Made by a program: the position numbers and the translations under genes. This document shows positions 11,340 to 22,135 of a stretch of 64,000 nucleotides of DNA, piece after piece. Origin of the DNA: Calamus simplicifolius (taxonomy: Eukaryota > Streptophyta > Magnoliopsida > Arecales > Arecaceae); assembly GCA_900491605.1 (NCBI GenBank), contig UESW01000124.1, positions 19,507-83,506 on the forward strand, in the 5' to 3' direction. The notes under the pieces were generated by a model. It made no database searches. It was given only the letters and a program-made list of their open reading frames with translations, and had not been told where the DNA came from. Position 1 is the stretch's first letter; the number at the start of each line of letters is the position of its first letter.

Positions 11340-11888
11340 TGTTGGGGTTTAGTGGTTGGACAACAGTAGTGGAATCTCCTCGTTGGAGAAATATCTTGGG
11401 CTTTCATCCTTTGTTATCAATGATCAGATTAGTGTAGTGGTAACGCCTTTGTCTTTGAACCCTTTATCCCACGTTCAAAACGAACATCTCCCTTCCTCCC
11501 CTTTCACGCCGCGATGTGAGATGAAGCCGGTCCCTTCCCTTCCCATGGAGCCTAAGAGCTTGCTAACCCACCGCGATGCCCGTGGAACATCGAAAACCTG
11601 GAGTAGGAGAAGAAGGAAGGGGAAGAGATGGAGAAAGAGAGGAAAAAATTATTCTTAGAAGAAAAGAATCTGTTTCTCATTCCATAAACCCTAGATACTA
11701 GAGTTTAAATAGATGACCAAGTGGTTCAGACTCAACAAAAACTTTCATGGACTAACCCAATGAGATTAAAATAATCTCTGAGCTCGTGTATACACGTGAC
11801 TTGATTTAATCTCAATCCTTCAACCCACACCCAGCCTAATACAAGTTAGCCCAATCTGGGCCTTGATAGCACCACATCAGGCCCAACA
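11340..11888 (-). repeat. Copia left LTR (3' LTR of the minus-strand element)
   Basis: It runs from TGTTGGGG to CCCAACA, 549 bases. It is about half the length of the partner LTR. It carries a tRNA-like segment (11407-11490) at a place where the two LTRs disagree. Confidence 0.88.
11407..11490 (+). other. SINE/tRNA-like segment inside the LTR
   Basis: GATTAGTGTAGTGGTAAC (11427-11444) resembles a pol III A box. CGTTCAAAAC about 30 bases on resembles a B box. The segment is about 75% alike by eye to the reverse complement of 39683-39760. Confidence 0.45.
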
Positions 11889-11939
11889 ATCTTTATCTTG
11901 GTATTTTCAAGGTCTCAACACGTCCGCCGTATCCATCAA

Positions 11940-12360
11940 CTACATCAATGAAATACACTTTCGAAAGCTATCCAGTGGAAGAACCTTAGTCAATGCATCT
12001 GCTAGATTCTCCTTGGTGTATACCTTCACTAGCTCTACCTCACCTTCCACTAGCTCTTTGATGCTGTGGTATCTGATGCCAATGTGCTTCATCTTGGCAT
12101 GATAGATTGCATTCTGCTCAAGCATCAAAGCACTCTGTTTGTCACTATGCACCTTGATGACATCCTGAGTAAGTCTTATCTCTAACATCGAGCCCTTCAA
12201 CCATAGGGCTTCCTTCACTGCCTCTGTAATGCCTATGTATTCTGCCTTCATGGTAGATAAGGCCATAATGGGTTGCAAATATGATCTCTACGAGATTGGA
12301 CCACCAAACATCCTGAACACAAAGCCTGTTGTGGATCTCCTGGTGTCCACATCCTACCAA
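11940..12360 (-). pseudogene. Copia RNase H domain
   Basis: This is the C-terminal Copia RNase H, which removes genomic RNA during cDNA synthesis. ALSTMKAEYIGITEAVKEALWL (Glu region), VHSDKQSA (Asp) and NADALTK-like NLADALTKVLP at the end match the family; the last is the usual polyprotein C-terminus. A frameshift near 12260-12300 separates it from the upstream strand of the protein. Changes such as KHIGIRYH for the usual KHIDLRYH show loss of constraint. Confidence 0.88.
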
Positions 12361-12369
12361 AGTTTACAT

Positions 12370-13545
12370 CTACATACCCATATAACTGCCCATGAGCCTT
12401 CTTAGATAAGTTAGATCTCTCAGCACCTTCCTGTTATCCATAGCAAATGCCAACTCCAACTGTTCCCACCAAGTACTTAAAGATTTCCTTCAGTGCTTGC
12501 TATTGCTCCTTGTCAGGCTGCGCTATGAACCTACTCACTTGACTCACTGCATAGCTATGTCTAGCCTGCAACATACCATGGCATATATAAGGCTACCAAC
12601 ACCAAAAGCATATGGTACCTTCTTCATCTTCTGAGCCTCCACCTCAGTCTATGGTGACATAGTCTTCGATAGAAAAAAATGTGCGGCTAAAGACAGTGCC
12701 GTCAGTTTGGCATCCTTCATCCCAAATTGCTCCAAAATCTTCTTGATGTAACCATCCTGAAACAATGCAAAACACCCTTGAGTCTATTTCTGATGGTCTT
12801 CATCCCTAGGATATTCATGGCAGGTCCCAAATCCTTCATCTCAAACTCTCAAAACAAAGCTATTTTCAGTTCCTTTACAACCTTCTTACTCTTGTATGCT
12901 ATCAGCATGTCATCTACATACAAGAGTAAGTACATCCTAAAATCATCATCCAAAGATCTAACATACACACAAGAATTAGACTCACACCTGAAAAGGCCAA
13001 TGCTCCTGACATAAGTGTCAAATCTTTTGTACCGCTGCCTCGGTGACTGCTTCAATCTGTACAAAGATTTTTTCAGCAAACAGACTTTCCTATCTAATCC
13101 TGGTTCTTTAAACCCTAGTGGCTGCTCCATGTAAATGCTTTCCTCCAATGACCATAAAGGAATGTTGTCTTCACATCCATCTACTCCAACTCCAAGTCAT
13201 GAGCTGTTACAATACTCAACAATATTCTGATGAAAGTGTGCCTGACAACTAGAGAAAATACCTTACTATAATCGATGTCTTTCTTTTGAAAGTATCCTTT
13301 GGCCATTAGTCTTGCCTTATACATGATACCCCTTGCTCTGAAGATCCTTCCTTACGCTGATAAACCCATTTGCAACCAATGAATTTCTTCCTTGTGGCAA
13401 CTGGACCAACTGCCAGTACCATTCTTGTGAAGAGACTAATCTCCTCTGCCATAACATGGACCCACCTATCTCTATTCTGGCTTTCCATAGCCTTCTCATA
13501 GGTGTAAGGGTCTCCATTTGCTATCAATAGGACATATGACAATAA
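12370..13545 (-). pseudogene. Copia reverse transcriptase domain
   Basis: This is the Tork-type reverse transcriptase. The minus strand shows GCKWVYQRKEG (about 13340-13372), IYMEQPLGF (about 13110), LLKKSLYRLKQSPRQ and the active-site YVDDM at 12906-12920. Stops and shifts occur near 12850, 13150 and 13300. Part of the palm motif (MDVKTAFLHG in intact relatives) lies in a broken stretch around 13150. Confidence 0.88.
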
Positions 13546-13559
13546 ATTCTTGAAGCCGT

Positions 13560-14480
13560 ATTAAACTGGTGGTTGCACGTTCCTTCTAGGCCTGTGTGTT
13601 GCGATCCCAGTATCAATCCCCTACACAGCTGTATTCTGCTGAGTCCTTTGCCTAGTTGCATCCTGCTGAACTTTCTAACTTTGCCTCCTCTATTATTCCT
13701 CTCCATTTGAATTTCAAATCCTCCTGATCCACTAGCAAATGGCACAATCATGTAGGAGGTCATCTGACTAGTGCTGCCTTATTGCACTTCCTATGGCTCC
13801 TGTTGTACTTTTGTGCTATCTCTCCTTTGGAGGATCGAGCTCTCATCAAAGGTCACATCTCTGCTAATGAAAAATTTTTTCTTCAAGGGGTCCCACAGTT
13901 GATATCCCTTGATTCTATGCAGGTAGCTTAGAAACACCATCTTCTTTGACCTGGCATCCAGCTTGCTCCGCTCTCCAGCACCAACATGCATATATGATAT
14001 GCATCCAGACACCTTCAGATGGTTCAAGCTTATCTTTCCTCCATACCACATCTTCTTTGGAATGGCTCCATCCAATCTAGCGTGCGATGACGATTGACCA
14101 AGTAGCTAGCTGCATCTACTGCATCAATCCAAAACATCTTTGGAAGCCCTGCCTGTAGCCTTAAGCATCTTGCTTTTTTCAATAGTGTTCTGTTCATCCT
14201 CTTAGCCACCTTATTCTATTGAGGAGTTTTCATCACCGAAAAATGTCTTTGGATGCCTCACTCCTCACAAAAATCCTAGAACTCTCTATTGGTGTATTTT
14301 TTGCCATTGTCTGACTTCAGACACTTCACACTCCTACCTTGCTCTTTCTCACCTTAGCCTTCTAGATTTTGAACTTGATGAAGACATCTTATTTCTCCTT
14401 TATGAAGTAGATCTACAACTTTCTTGAAAAATTATCTATCAGTATCAATAATTATTTGGCCCCATTCCTTGCAGAAACTG
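13560..14480 (-). pseudogene. Copia integrase domain
   Basis: This is the integrase core and C-terminal part. The minus strand shows GCISYMHVGAGERSKLDARSKK, GYQLWDPLKKKFFISRDVTFDES (the Copia integrase C-terminal signature) and, upstream, broken FWIDAVDAA- and NRTLLKKARCL-like stretches near 14110-14200. Several stops interrupt it. The HHCC zinc-binding region continues into the next feature. Confidence 0.82.
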
Positions 14481-14490
14481 GGGCCAATCC

Positions 14491-14757
14491 TCAGACATCT
14501 GTGTATACTAGCTCCAGGAGTTTTGCACTCCTTGCTATGTTGACTGAAAACTGCATTCTCTTCTGATTCCTCATCTGACATGGCTCACAGATCTCTATAT
14601 TTTCACTACTCAAGTCTGGAAGAGCCCTCTCTTGCTCAATTCTTTCATCCCCATCTCCCATATGGCCTAGGCGGTAATGCCACATCCTGTACACATCCCA
14701 AGGATCTTGTTCCACAGTTGCTGCCTTAAATTTTTCGATCACCACAGAGCTCTCCAA
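14491..14757 (-). pseudogene. Copia GAG_pre-integrase domain, copy A
   Basis: MWHYRLGHMGDGDERIEQE followed by ICEPCQMRNQKRMQF is the H-H-C-C zinc-binding module in front of Copia integrases. A partial second copy starts at 15821 because of the internal duplication. Confidence 0.85.
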
Positions 14758-14874
14758 CCTGTAGGTTGTTCTTCAGCCTTCTCCCTTTCATCACCACCAT
14801 AGCTCCATTGGAGATGTTCAGAACTTCACTCCTAACATGACTGCTAAAGCTGTATCCACTCTACTCCAGGTACC

Positions 14875-15608
14875 CTAGTGATACCAGATTCTTCTTAAGT
14901 TTTGGACATGCTTCACACTGGTAAGAGTGCGTACCATGCCATCAAACATCCTCACCCTTACTGTACCAATCCCTATCACCTTGCAAGGTTGATCATCTCC
15001 AAGAGTCACACTTTCCTCATCAATCTCTGTGTAAGTTCTAAACCATGATCGGTTGGAAGTGTAATGTTGAGAACAAGCTGAATCCAAGGTCCATATCTCT
15101 GTGTTGTACCTATGACTATCTGATACCGCTAAGAGATCATTCTTCACCTCTTGATCTGCAACTGTACTCACATACTTAGATCCTCCCTTTTGTCCATTCT
15201 GATTTTTCCTTTTAGGACGGTCCCTCTTAAAATGTCCTATCTCACACACATGTAGCACTTAACCTTTCTCTTGCCTTTCCTAGACTTTGATCGTCCCCTA
15301 GGCTTGCTCCTATCCCTGCTTCTGCCTCTGCATGATCCTTCCCCCACTGATAGACCATCCTGGAGAACTTCCTTGATCATCTTCTTCCTTTGCTTATTCG
15401 TCCAAAGTACCAAGATAATATCTTCATATGACAATGTTTCCTTCATGTAGAGCAGCATCATGACCAATGAGTCATATGATATGGGCAGTGAATACAATGA
15501 TAAAATTGCCTTATCTTCCTCCTTCATTTTAATCCCGACATTCAGCAATTCATTGCTTATATGGTCGAACACCTGAATGTGGGCCAGCACATCTCCACCT
15601 TCTGTCAT
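14875..15608 (-). pseudogene. Copia gag zinc knuckle and protease, copy A
   Basis: The upstream piece (15237-15608) is a UBN2-type gag with a basic SRGRSRDRSKPRGRSKSRK-like tail. It is followed by a zinc knuckle CYMCVREIGHFKRDRP that has lost canonical positions. The downstream piece (14875-15258) holds the aspartic protease site as WTLDSACSQHYTSNRSWF, where intact relatives have D-S/T-G. The zinc knuckle spans a frame change. Confidence 0.85.
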
Positions 15609-15820
15609 TCGAAGGCTGTAGAGTTATTTCTTCAATATCAACTTGTTGCACATATTCCTTCCCATGTAGAGGGTATGCAACTTCGTCTAGAGTCCCTTTG
15701 GGTCTTCTCTTCCAGCATTGAATAAAGGATTAAATCTGTTAAATATCCTCTGATTGTTGAACATGCTTTCTTCTCCCACGATATCCACTATTTATCTGTC
15801 ATCCCATCTACCTTTCCTAG

Positions 15821-16997
15821 TTCTTTCATCCCCATCTCCCATGTGGCCTAGGCGGTAATGCAACATTCTGTACACATCCCGAGGATCTTGTTCCACAGTT
15901 GCTGCCTTAAATTTTTCGATCACCACAAAGCCCTCCAACTGTATAGGTTGTTCTTCAGCCTTCTCCCTCTCATCAGCACCATAGTTCCATTGAAGATGTT
16001 CAGAACTCCACTCCTAGCATGACTGCTAAAGTTGTATCCAGTCTGCTCAGGTACCCTAGTGATACAAGATTCTTCTTAAGTTTTGGAACATGCTTCACAC
16101 TAGTAAGAGTGCGTACCATGCTATTAAACATCCTTACCCTTACTGTGCCAATCCCTATCACCTTGCAATGGTGATCATCTCCAAGAGTCACACTTTTCTC
16201 ATCAATCTTGTGTAAGTGCTAAACCATGACCGGTTGGAAGTGTAATGTTAAGAACAAGCTGAATCCAATGTCCATATCTCTGTGTTGTACCACAACTATC
16301 TGATACCGCTAAGAGATCATTCTTCACCTTTTGATCTGCAACTGTACTCACAGACTTAGATCCTCCCTTTTGTCCATTCTAATTTTTCCTTTTAGGACGG
16401 TCCCTCTTAAAATGTCCTATCTCACACACTTGTAGCACTTAACCTTTCTCTTACCTTTCCTGGACTTTGATCGTCCCCTAGGTTTGCACCTATCCCTGCC
16501 TCTGCCTCTACGTGATCCTTTCCCCACTGATAGACCATCCTGGAGAACTTCCTTGATCATCTTCTTCCTTTGCTTATTCGTCCAAAGTACCAAGATAATA
16601 TCTTCATACACAATGTTTCCTTCATGTAGAGCAGTATCATGACCAATGAGTCATATGATATGGGCAGTGAACACAATGATAAAATTGCCTTATATTCTCC
16701 TTTATTTTGATCCCGACATTCAGCAATTCATTGCTTATCTGGTCGAACACCTGAATGTGGGCCAGCACATCTCCACCTTCTGTCATTCGAAGGATGTAGA
16801 GTTATTTCTTCAATATCAACTTGTTGCATATATTCCTTCCTGTGTAGAGGGTATGCAACTTCGTCCAGAGTCCCTTTGGGTCTTCTCTTCCAGCATTGAA
16901 TAAAGGATTAAATCTGTTAAATATCCTCTGATTGTTGAACATGCTTTCTTCTCCCACGATATCCACTACTTATCTGTCATCCCATCTGACCTTTCCT
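15821..16997 (-). pseudogene. Copia gag, zinc knuckle and protease, duplicated copy B
   Basis: This second copy of the gag-protease block holds the gag end (16417-16611) with SVGKGSRRGRGRDR and a zinc knuckle start KCYKC. The protease piece (16000-16191) ends in the LDTTLAVMLG region. It has its own frame breaks, for example at about 16210 and 16310. It lies nearer the primer-binding site and so represents the ancestral position of gag. Confidence 0.82.
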
Positions 16998-17231
16998 TCA
17001 AAGCCAAATCTAAACCCTGCTGCATAAGAAGGTTCTCTACTCGAACTTTTTACATGAAAAACTTTTCTTCCCATCAAACTTCTTTCTCAAAATTTATTTT
17101 TATGCTACTACCTATGGCCAGATCTTAACCAAAAATAGCACAAAAATTTTAGAAATTTGAGAGACCTTGATGAGGTATTGTTAAAATTTTTTAGCCCTTT
17201 AAAGATCTTCAAATTACTTCTTTCTGAACCT

Positions 17232-17244
17232 GGCTCTGATACCA
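17232..17244 (-). promoter_or_regulatory. Primer-binding site for initiator tRNA-Met
   Basis: GGCTCTGATACCA on the plus strand, read on the minus strand, is TGGTATCAGAGCC, complementary to the 3' end of plant initiator tRNA-Met. It lies three bases inside the right LTR, which proves the minus-strand orientation. Confidence 0.92.
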
Positions 17245-17247
17245 AAC

Positions 17248-18277
17248 TGTTGGGGTTTAGTGGTTGGACAAAAGCAATGTGATCTTCTTGTTAGAGAAAT
17301 ATCATGAGCTTTCATTCTTATTGTCACCACAGCCTCCTTTTCCTTCTTGAATATATTTTAATCCTTTTTCTCCTTTGCTAGAACGCCTTCTTTCCTCCCC
17401 TTTCACGTCGGTTTGCTAGCAACGTCTTCATGTTTTCTTGGCCTTCACTTAGAACCAGTCACGCCACTGTGCATCTTCACTTGGAAGCTTGGAACTCCCT
17501 AGAAATCCACCTAGCGCCCCTTCCCACGTGAGATGAAGCCGATCCATTCCCACAGAAGCCTAAGGTACTGTTTGAAATAGGGGATAAGAGGGGATATCCC
17601 TTGGATATCCCCTCTTATTCCAAAAGCCATAACTATAAGGATAGCAGAGAATAAAGTTAACCAAAGGGATAATTCATGGTTAACCATGGTTAACCATGGG
17701 ATATCCCCTCAATTTATTCCCTAGAGAATGAAGGAATAGCTGGTTATCCCTCCAAATAAGAGTAAAAAAAGGTTATCCTATGGATTTACCTTTTTGCATT
17801 TGATATGATCAATGGGATAGTAAAGGGATATCCCTAGGGATAGCTAGGGGATAAACTCTATCCCGTACACTTATCCATGGATAATATTTTTCCTATCAAA
17901 CACTACCTAAGAGCTTGCTGGAAATCCACCATGCGGAACCCACCGCGCGATGCCCGAGCACTGGACAACGAATCTGGAACGTCGGAAACCTGGAGTAGGA
18001 GAAGAAGGAACGGGAGGTGACGGAGACAGAGGAAAAATTATTCTTGAAAGAAAAAATTTGTTTCTCATTCCATACATCTTAGATACTAGAGTTTAAATAT
18101 ATGATCAAGTGGGCTTGGCCTAGACTCAACAAAAACTTCTATGGACTAACTCAATGAGATTAAAATAATTTTCAGGCTCATATACATACTTGATTTAATC
18201 TCAATCTGTGGACCGATACCCAGCTCAATATAAGCTAGCTCAATCTGAGCCTTGATAGCACCATACCAAATCCAACA
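17248..18277 (-). repeat. Copia right LTR (5' LTR of the minus-strand element)
   Basis: It runs from TGTTGGGG to CCAACA, 1030 bases. It includes a 344-base MITE and about 150 bases around 17320-17520 that are absent from the left LTR. Confidence 0.88.
17564..17907. mobile_element. Tourist-like (PIF/Harbinger) MITE, 344 bases
   Basis: Ends GGTACTGTTTGA and TCAAACACTACC are imperfect inverted repeats. They are flanked by the 3-base duplication TAA (17561-17563 and 17908-17910). Removing the insert restores the continuity seen in the left LTR (GCCTAAGAGCTTGCT). The interior is rich in GGATATCCC motifs. There is no coding capacity. Confidence 0.88.
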
Positions 18278-19611
18278 AAATATCTCTAGTAATATTCCTC
18301 ATGCATTTTTATATCTCCAGCTATATTACTTTAGAAAGAAGAATGTGGCAAACTTTCTTTTAACCTTTTATTCAACATATTTCTCCAAGATTTATAGACC
18401 AATATTCCAGGTCTTTTTGCACAGAATGCACACAGATATTCCCCCCCCCCCCCCCAAAAAAAAAAAAAAAAACAAAAACAAAAAAACAAAAAACAAAAAA
18501 ACAAAAAAAAACAAAAACAAAAACAAAACAAAAACAAAAACAAAAACAAAAAACAAAAGGAAAGTTTCAAGCCTACTGAACCACTAGCTACTTGGACCAA
18601 CCTTTGTCATGCATTTCAAAAGATCTCAGAGAGTCTATTAATTCTCTGTCCTATCCTTCTCTTATTATTGCCTTTAGTGCAATTCCTCCAATGCTGTACC
18701 ATTTGAACCAAACTTTTGACTGTGAGTCAAAAGTTGGTACTAAATTGGACCAGTGAAGGACTAACATTTGGGAATTGGGATATCCCTTGGTTCTGGGTAA
18801 ACAAGGCTGTATGCAGGAGAACTGCCTAGTATTAACTAGCCCGGTAGGAAACTACTACTACTACCAAGTGAAAACGGGTCTTCCCCCACTTTTTGTGTTT
18901 TTATCTATTTTCTTTTCATTATAACTAGAACAAGAGTGAGGGAAGAATTTTTGCTTAATTTTGGTAGATTAGACAAAGCTTTAGTTAAATGAACCTTGGA
19001 CACACCTTAACCCAAATTTTGGTCAGTGGCACTCGAGAGATTGGACACAAACTCCAAAGATATAGCTCTTTTTTTCCCCCTAAAACATGAGAGAACTTGC
19101 AGACCTCACAAGGAATTTATGAGGGAAAGGGGAAACATATTTTTGGAGTAGATTAGACCTCGTAAAAAGTGGATTTGCAATAATATTTGGGCTCAAATCT
19201 TACCGTGATTTCCAAAAGTTACAAAGTTCTAACAATATTTATGGATTCCTCTCCCTTAGATGTTGCAAGCCAATCATCCTTCTGTTGAATCTTAAGAGAA
19301 AGGTTTACGGTGTTTGATAGAAATGTGAATTTCTTAATTTTTCTTATTTCTTCAAGTTATAATTAAGCAGTTAATTTTTTGTAATACACCAATGGAACAC
19401 ATGAATTAATCAGACCATTTTCTTATTTCAAAATTTCAAAATTCTTTACATTCAAAGCCTAAAAATATTGAAACAACAGTGTCCAATGGTTTCTTAACAT
19501 ATTGACTTATCCTTTTTTTTCTAGAAGCTTCTATGATTTTCCTTAACTATTTTAGAATTTTCATTATATTTCAACCAAAACTCCGAAAGTCAAACTGCAG
19601 CAACTGCATTA
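18278..19611. other. Spacer with homopolymer and (CAAAAA)n tracts
   Basis: No gene is seen. A C15 run (18441-18455) is followed directly by an A17 run (18456-18472) and by irregular CAAAAA repeats to about 18557. Lys-rich and Phe-rich open frames here are artefacts of this tract. Confidence 0.7.
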
Positions 19612-19616
19612 CTAAC

Positions 19617-20690
19617 TGTTGATGCCAGATCACCGCCCTCGAGCCTCTGTGAGTCCGGTCGCCTCCTCCAGCGAGCTCCTCACGCTGCGGGCCTGCAAAC
19701 AAGTCCTGGAGGCCGAAGATTCCGGCAGGGACCCTCCGACGCTCAAGTCAGTGCTCTGGGCAATGACCGTGAGCTTAAGGAAGCTCGAAAGAGAAAGAGA
19801 GAGAGAGAGGCTCCGAGAAGAGCTCTCTCTGTGAGCGTTTAGGAGCGTTATGAGTGTGTTACATGGTCAGGGTCCCTCTTACCCTTTTTATAGATGCCTG
19901 AAGTCCGTGGGCTTAGGGCGTGATCACTTGTCAGAACATTAATTGATGGCAACACAGTGGAGCTTACTCCATATGACGTGTCGAGCTGCAGGCATCCTGT
20001 CAGAGTAGGTGGTCGCAGGGCATGGCCGATCGCTACAGCGCTTGCCAGACATGTCCCCTATGTCACCTTTTAGTTGTCCTATGCGGACAGTGATGGGTGA
20101 TAAAGTTAGTCGTGTGGGTCCCAAGGTACAGCCATTGGGGGAGAAGGATGATGTTGAGTTGAAGCCAACTGTCCCTCGTAGAACATTATTATAGAGTGAT
20201 TGTGTGGCACCATTCATGCTCTCTGATGAGTTTCAGAAAAGACGATGGTGAACACTTGCATGGCACTGTTCACATACGAGGCTCTGTTCACTTACATGGC
20301 ACTGTTCACGGCCGGAGGGAGCTTGGCAGCTAGGTCCGAGGCCAAGTGAGAGTTGAGACCGAGAGGAGCAACGTGGCAGCCATAAATGCCTTTATAGGGA
20401 GAAGTAAGGCCATAAATGCCTTGGAGCAATTGTATGCACGTTGGCCTTGGAGGTGTCGGCCTTGGAGGTCTCGGCCTTGAAGGTTGGGTTCGATGGTCGG
20501 AGGAGTGCAATGTGGCAGCCATAAATGCCTTTAATAAAGTAATAAATGCCTTAAAGTAATTGTATGTACGTTGGCCTTGGAGGTGTCGTCTTGGAGGTGT
20601 CGGCCTTGGAGTCTCGTAGCGTGGCCGAAGGGGGGCTCCGTCAGTTTCCTTCCTTCACGATTCTCTAATAGTGTTGGATCAGCCACATCA
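19617..20690 (-). repeat. Left LTR of the non-autonomous element
   Basis: TGTTGATG to CACATCA, 1074 bases. It contains repeated GCCATAAATGCCTT and CCTTGGAGGTGTCGG motifs and a TATA box on the minus strand at about 19881-19893. Confidence 0.88.
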
Positions 20691-21099
20691 GATGCCCCCT
20701 CGCCCCTGAGATAAGTGGGCCCACCCCAGCAAGGCAAAAGGGGCGTCACCTCCTAAGTGACTGATCCTCACCTGACTTTGGGTCTTTAACCTTTGACATG
20801 AAGTTTGGATGTAGGTCCCCGTCCATATGCCATTGAGGCAAAGAGCCAATGATGCCGCAATGATGCTCCTGAGATAGAGGGAGCCGTTGCCGCGGAGGCA
20901 AGATAAGCCGCTGAGGCTGTAATAAGGCCGTTGATGCTAAAATAAGATGGCCGAAGCGAAAATAAAGCCGCGGGGGCTGCAATAAATTGCCTATGTGTAT
21001 TTGATATCGACGTTGGAGTCAGTTTTTGCTTTTGATGCCGAGCTGGTCTCAGGCTTGAGTGTCGATGGTTCATCGGGCTTTGAGTGCCGCCGAATCGGG

Positions 21100-22135
21100 C
21101 TTGTTGTTGAGAGCCGATGGTTCGTCACTCTGCCAGTGGTACCCGGGCTTATGGTGCCGGCGCTTGGGGCCGGCCAAGGCCTTCCTGCTGGACCCGGGCT
21201 TATGGTGCCGGCGCTTGGGTCCGACCGAGGCCTTCCCTGCTGGACCCGGGCTTTTTGTGCCGACCGAGGTTGGGCTTTAGTTGTTGGTAGTGATAGTACA
21301 TCGCTCTGCCAGTGGTACACTGGGCTTCATGCTTGGCTGGCTTAGGGCTTTTTGTGCCGATCGGGGTCGGGCTTTAGTTGTTGAGAGCCGATGGTATATC
21401 GCTCTGCCAGTGGTACACTGGGCTTCGTGCCTGGCTGGCCCAGGGCTTTTTTGTGCCGATCGAGGTCAGGCTTTAGTTGTTAGAGCCGATGGTACATCGC
21501 TCTGCCAATGGTACACTGGGCTTCGTGCTGGCTAGCCCAGGGCTTTTTGTGCCGACAGGGGTCGGGCTTTAGTTGTTGAGAGCCGATGGTACATCGCTAT
21601 GTCAGTGGTATACTGGGCTTTGTGCTGGCTGGCCCAGGGCTTTTTGTGCCGACCGGGGTCGGGCTTTAGTTGTTGAGAGTCGATGGTACATCGCTTTGCC
21701 AGTGGTACACTGGGCTTCGTGCCTGGCTGGCCCAGGGCTTTTTGTGCCGACGGGGTCGGCTTTAGTTGTTCAAGCCGATGGTACATCGCTCTGCCAGTGG
21801 TACACTGGGCTTCGTGCCTGGCTGGCCCAGGGCTTTTTGTGCCGACTGGGTCGGGTTTAGTTGTTGAGAGCCGATGGTACATCGCTCTGCCAGTGGTACA
21901 CTGAGCTTCGTGCCTAGCTGGCCCAGGGCTTTTTGTGCCGACCGGGGTCGGGCTTTAGTTGTTGAGAGCCGATGGTACATCGCTCTGCCAGTGATACACT
22001 GGGCTTCGTGCCTGGCTGGCCCAGGGCTTTTTGTGCCGACCGGGTCGGGCTTTAGTTGTTGAGAGCCGATGGTACATCGCTCTGCCAGTGGTACACTGGG
22101 CTTCGTGCCTGGCTGCCTAGGGCTTTTTTGATGCC
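21100..22135. repeat. 97-base tandem array, about ten units
   Basis: The marker TCGCT(C/T)TGCC recurs at 21301, 21399, 21497, 21594, 21691, 21786, 21882, 21980 and 22077, a spacing of 95-98 bases. A degenerate unit lies upstream from about 21100. Each unit holds three short hairpins: CCAGTG-GTA-CACTGG, CCTGG-CTGGC-CCAGG and CCGAC-CGGG-GTCGG. It is GC-rich compared with the surroundings. Confidence 0.92.

Larger units (their letters stand above)
14640..16997 (-). repeat. 1.18-kb internal tandem duplication in the Copia element
   Basis: TTCTTTCATCCCCATCTCCCA begins at 14640 and again at 15821. The two units (14640-15820 and 15821-16997) run parallel over the pre-integrase, protease, zinc knuckle and gag regions, and both end at CCCATCT-ACCTTTCC. 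Each has private indels, so the duplication is not recent. Confidence 0.9.
11340..18277 (-). mobile_element. Copia LTR retrotransposon, Tork (Tnt1-like) lineage, decayed
   Basis: The element is flanked by LTRs that start TGTTGGGGTTTAG and end CCAACA, at 11340-11888 and 17248-18277. The minus strand carries gag, protease, integrase, reverse transcriptase and RNase H in the Copia order. The primer-binding site lies inside the right LTR. All reading frames are broken. The LTRs differ by large indels and no matching 5-base target duplication is seen (ATCCT left, AAATA right), so the copy is old or recombinant. A younger relative starts at 61126. Confidence 0.92.

Noticed and set aside
18252..18600. 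Lys/Asn-rich and Phe-rich open frames on both strands
   Set aside because: They are translations of the C15-A17-(CAAAAA)n tract.
21100..22135. CRISPR-like regular array
   Set aside because: The whole 97-base unit is repeated with no variable spacers, in plant DNA inside an LTR element; it is an ordinary tandem repeat.
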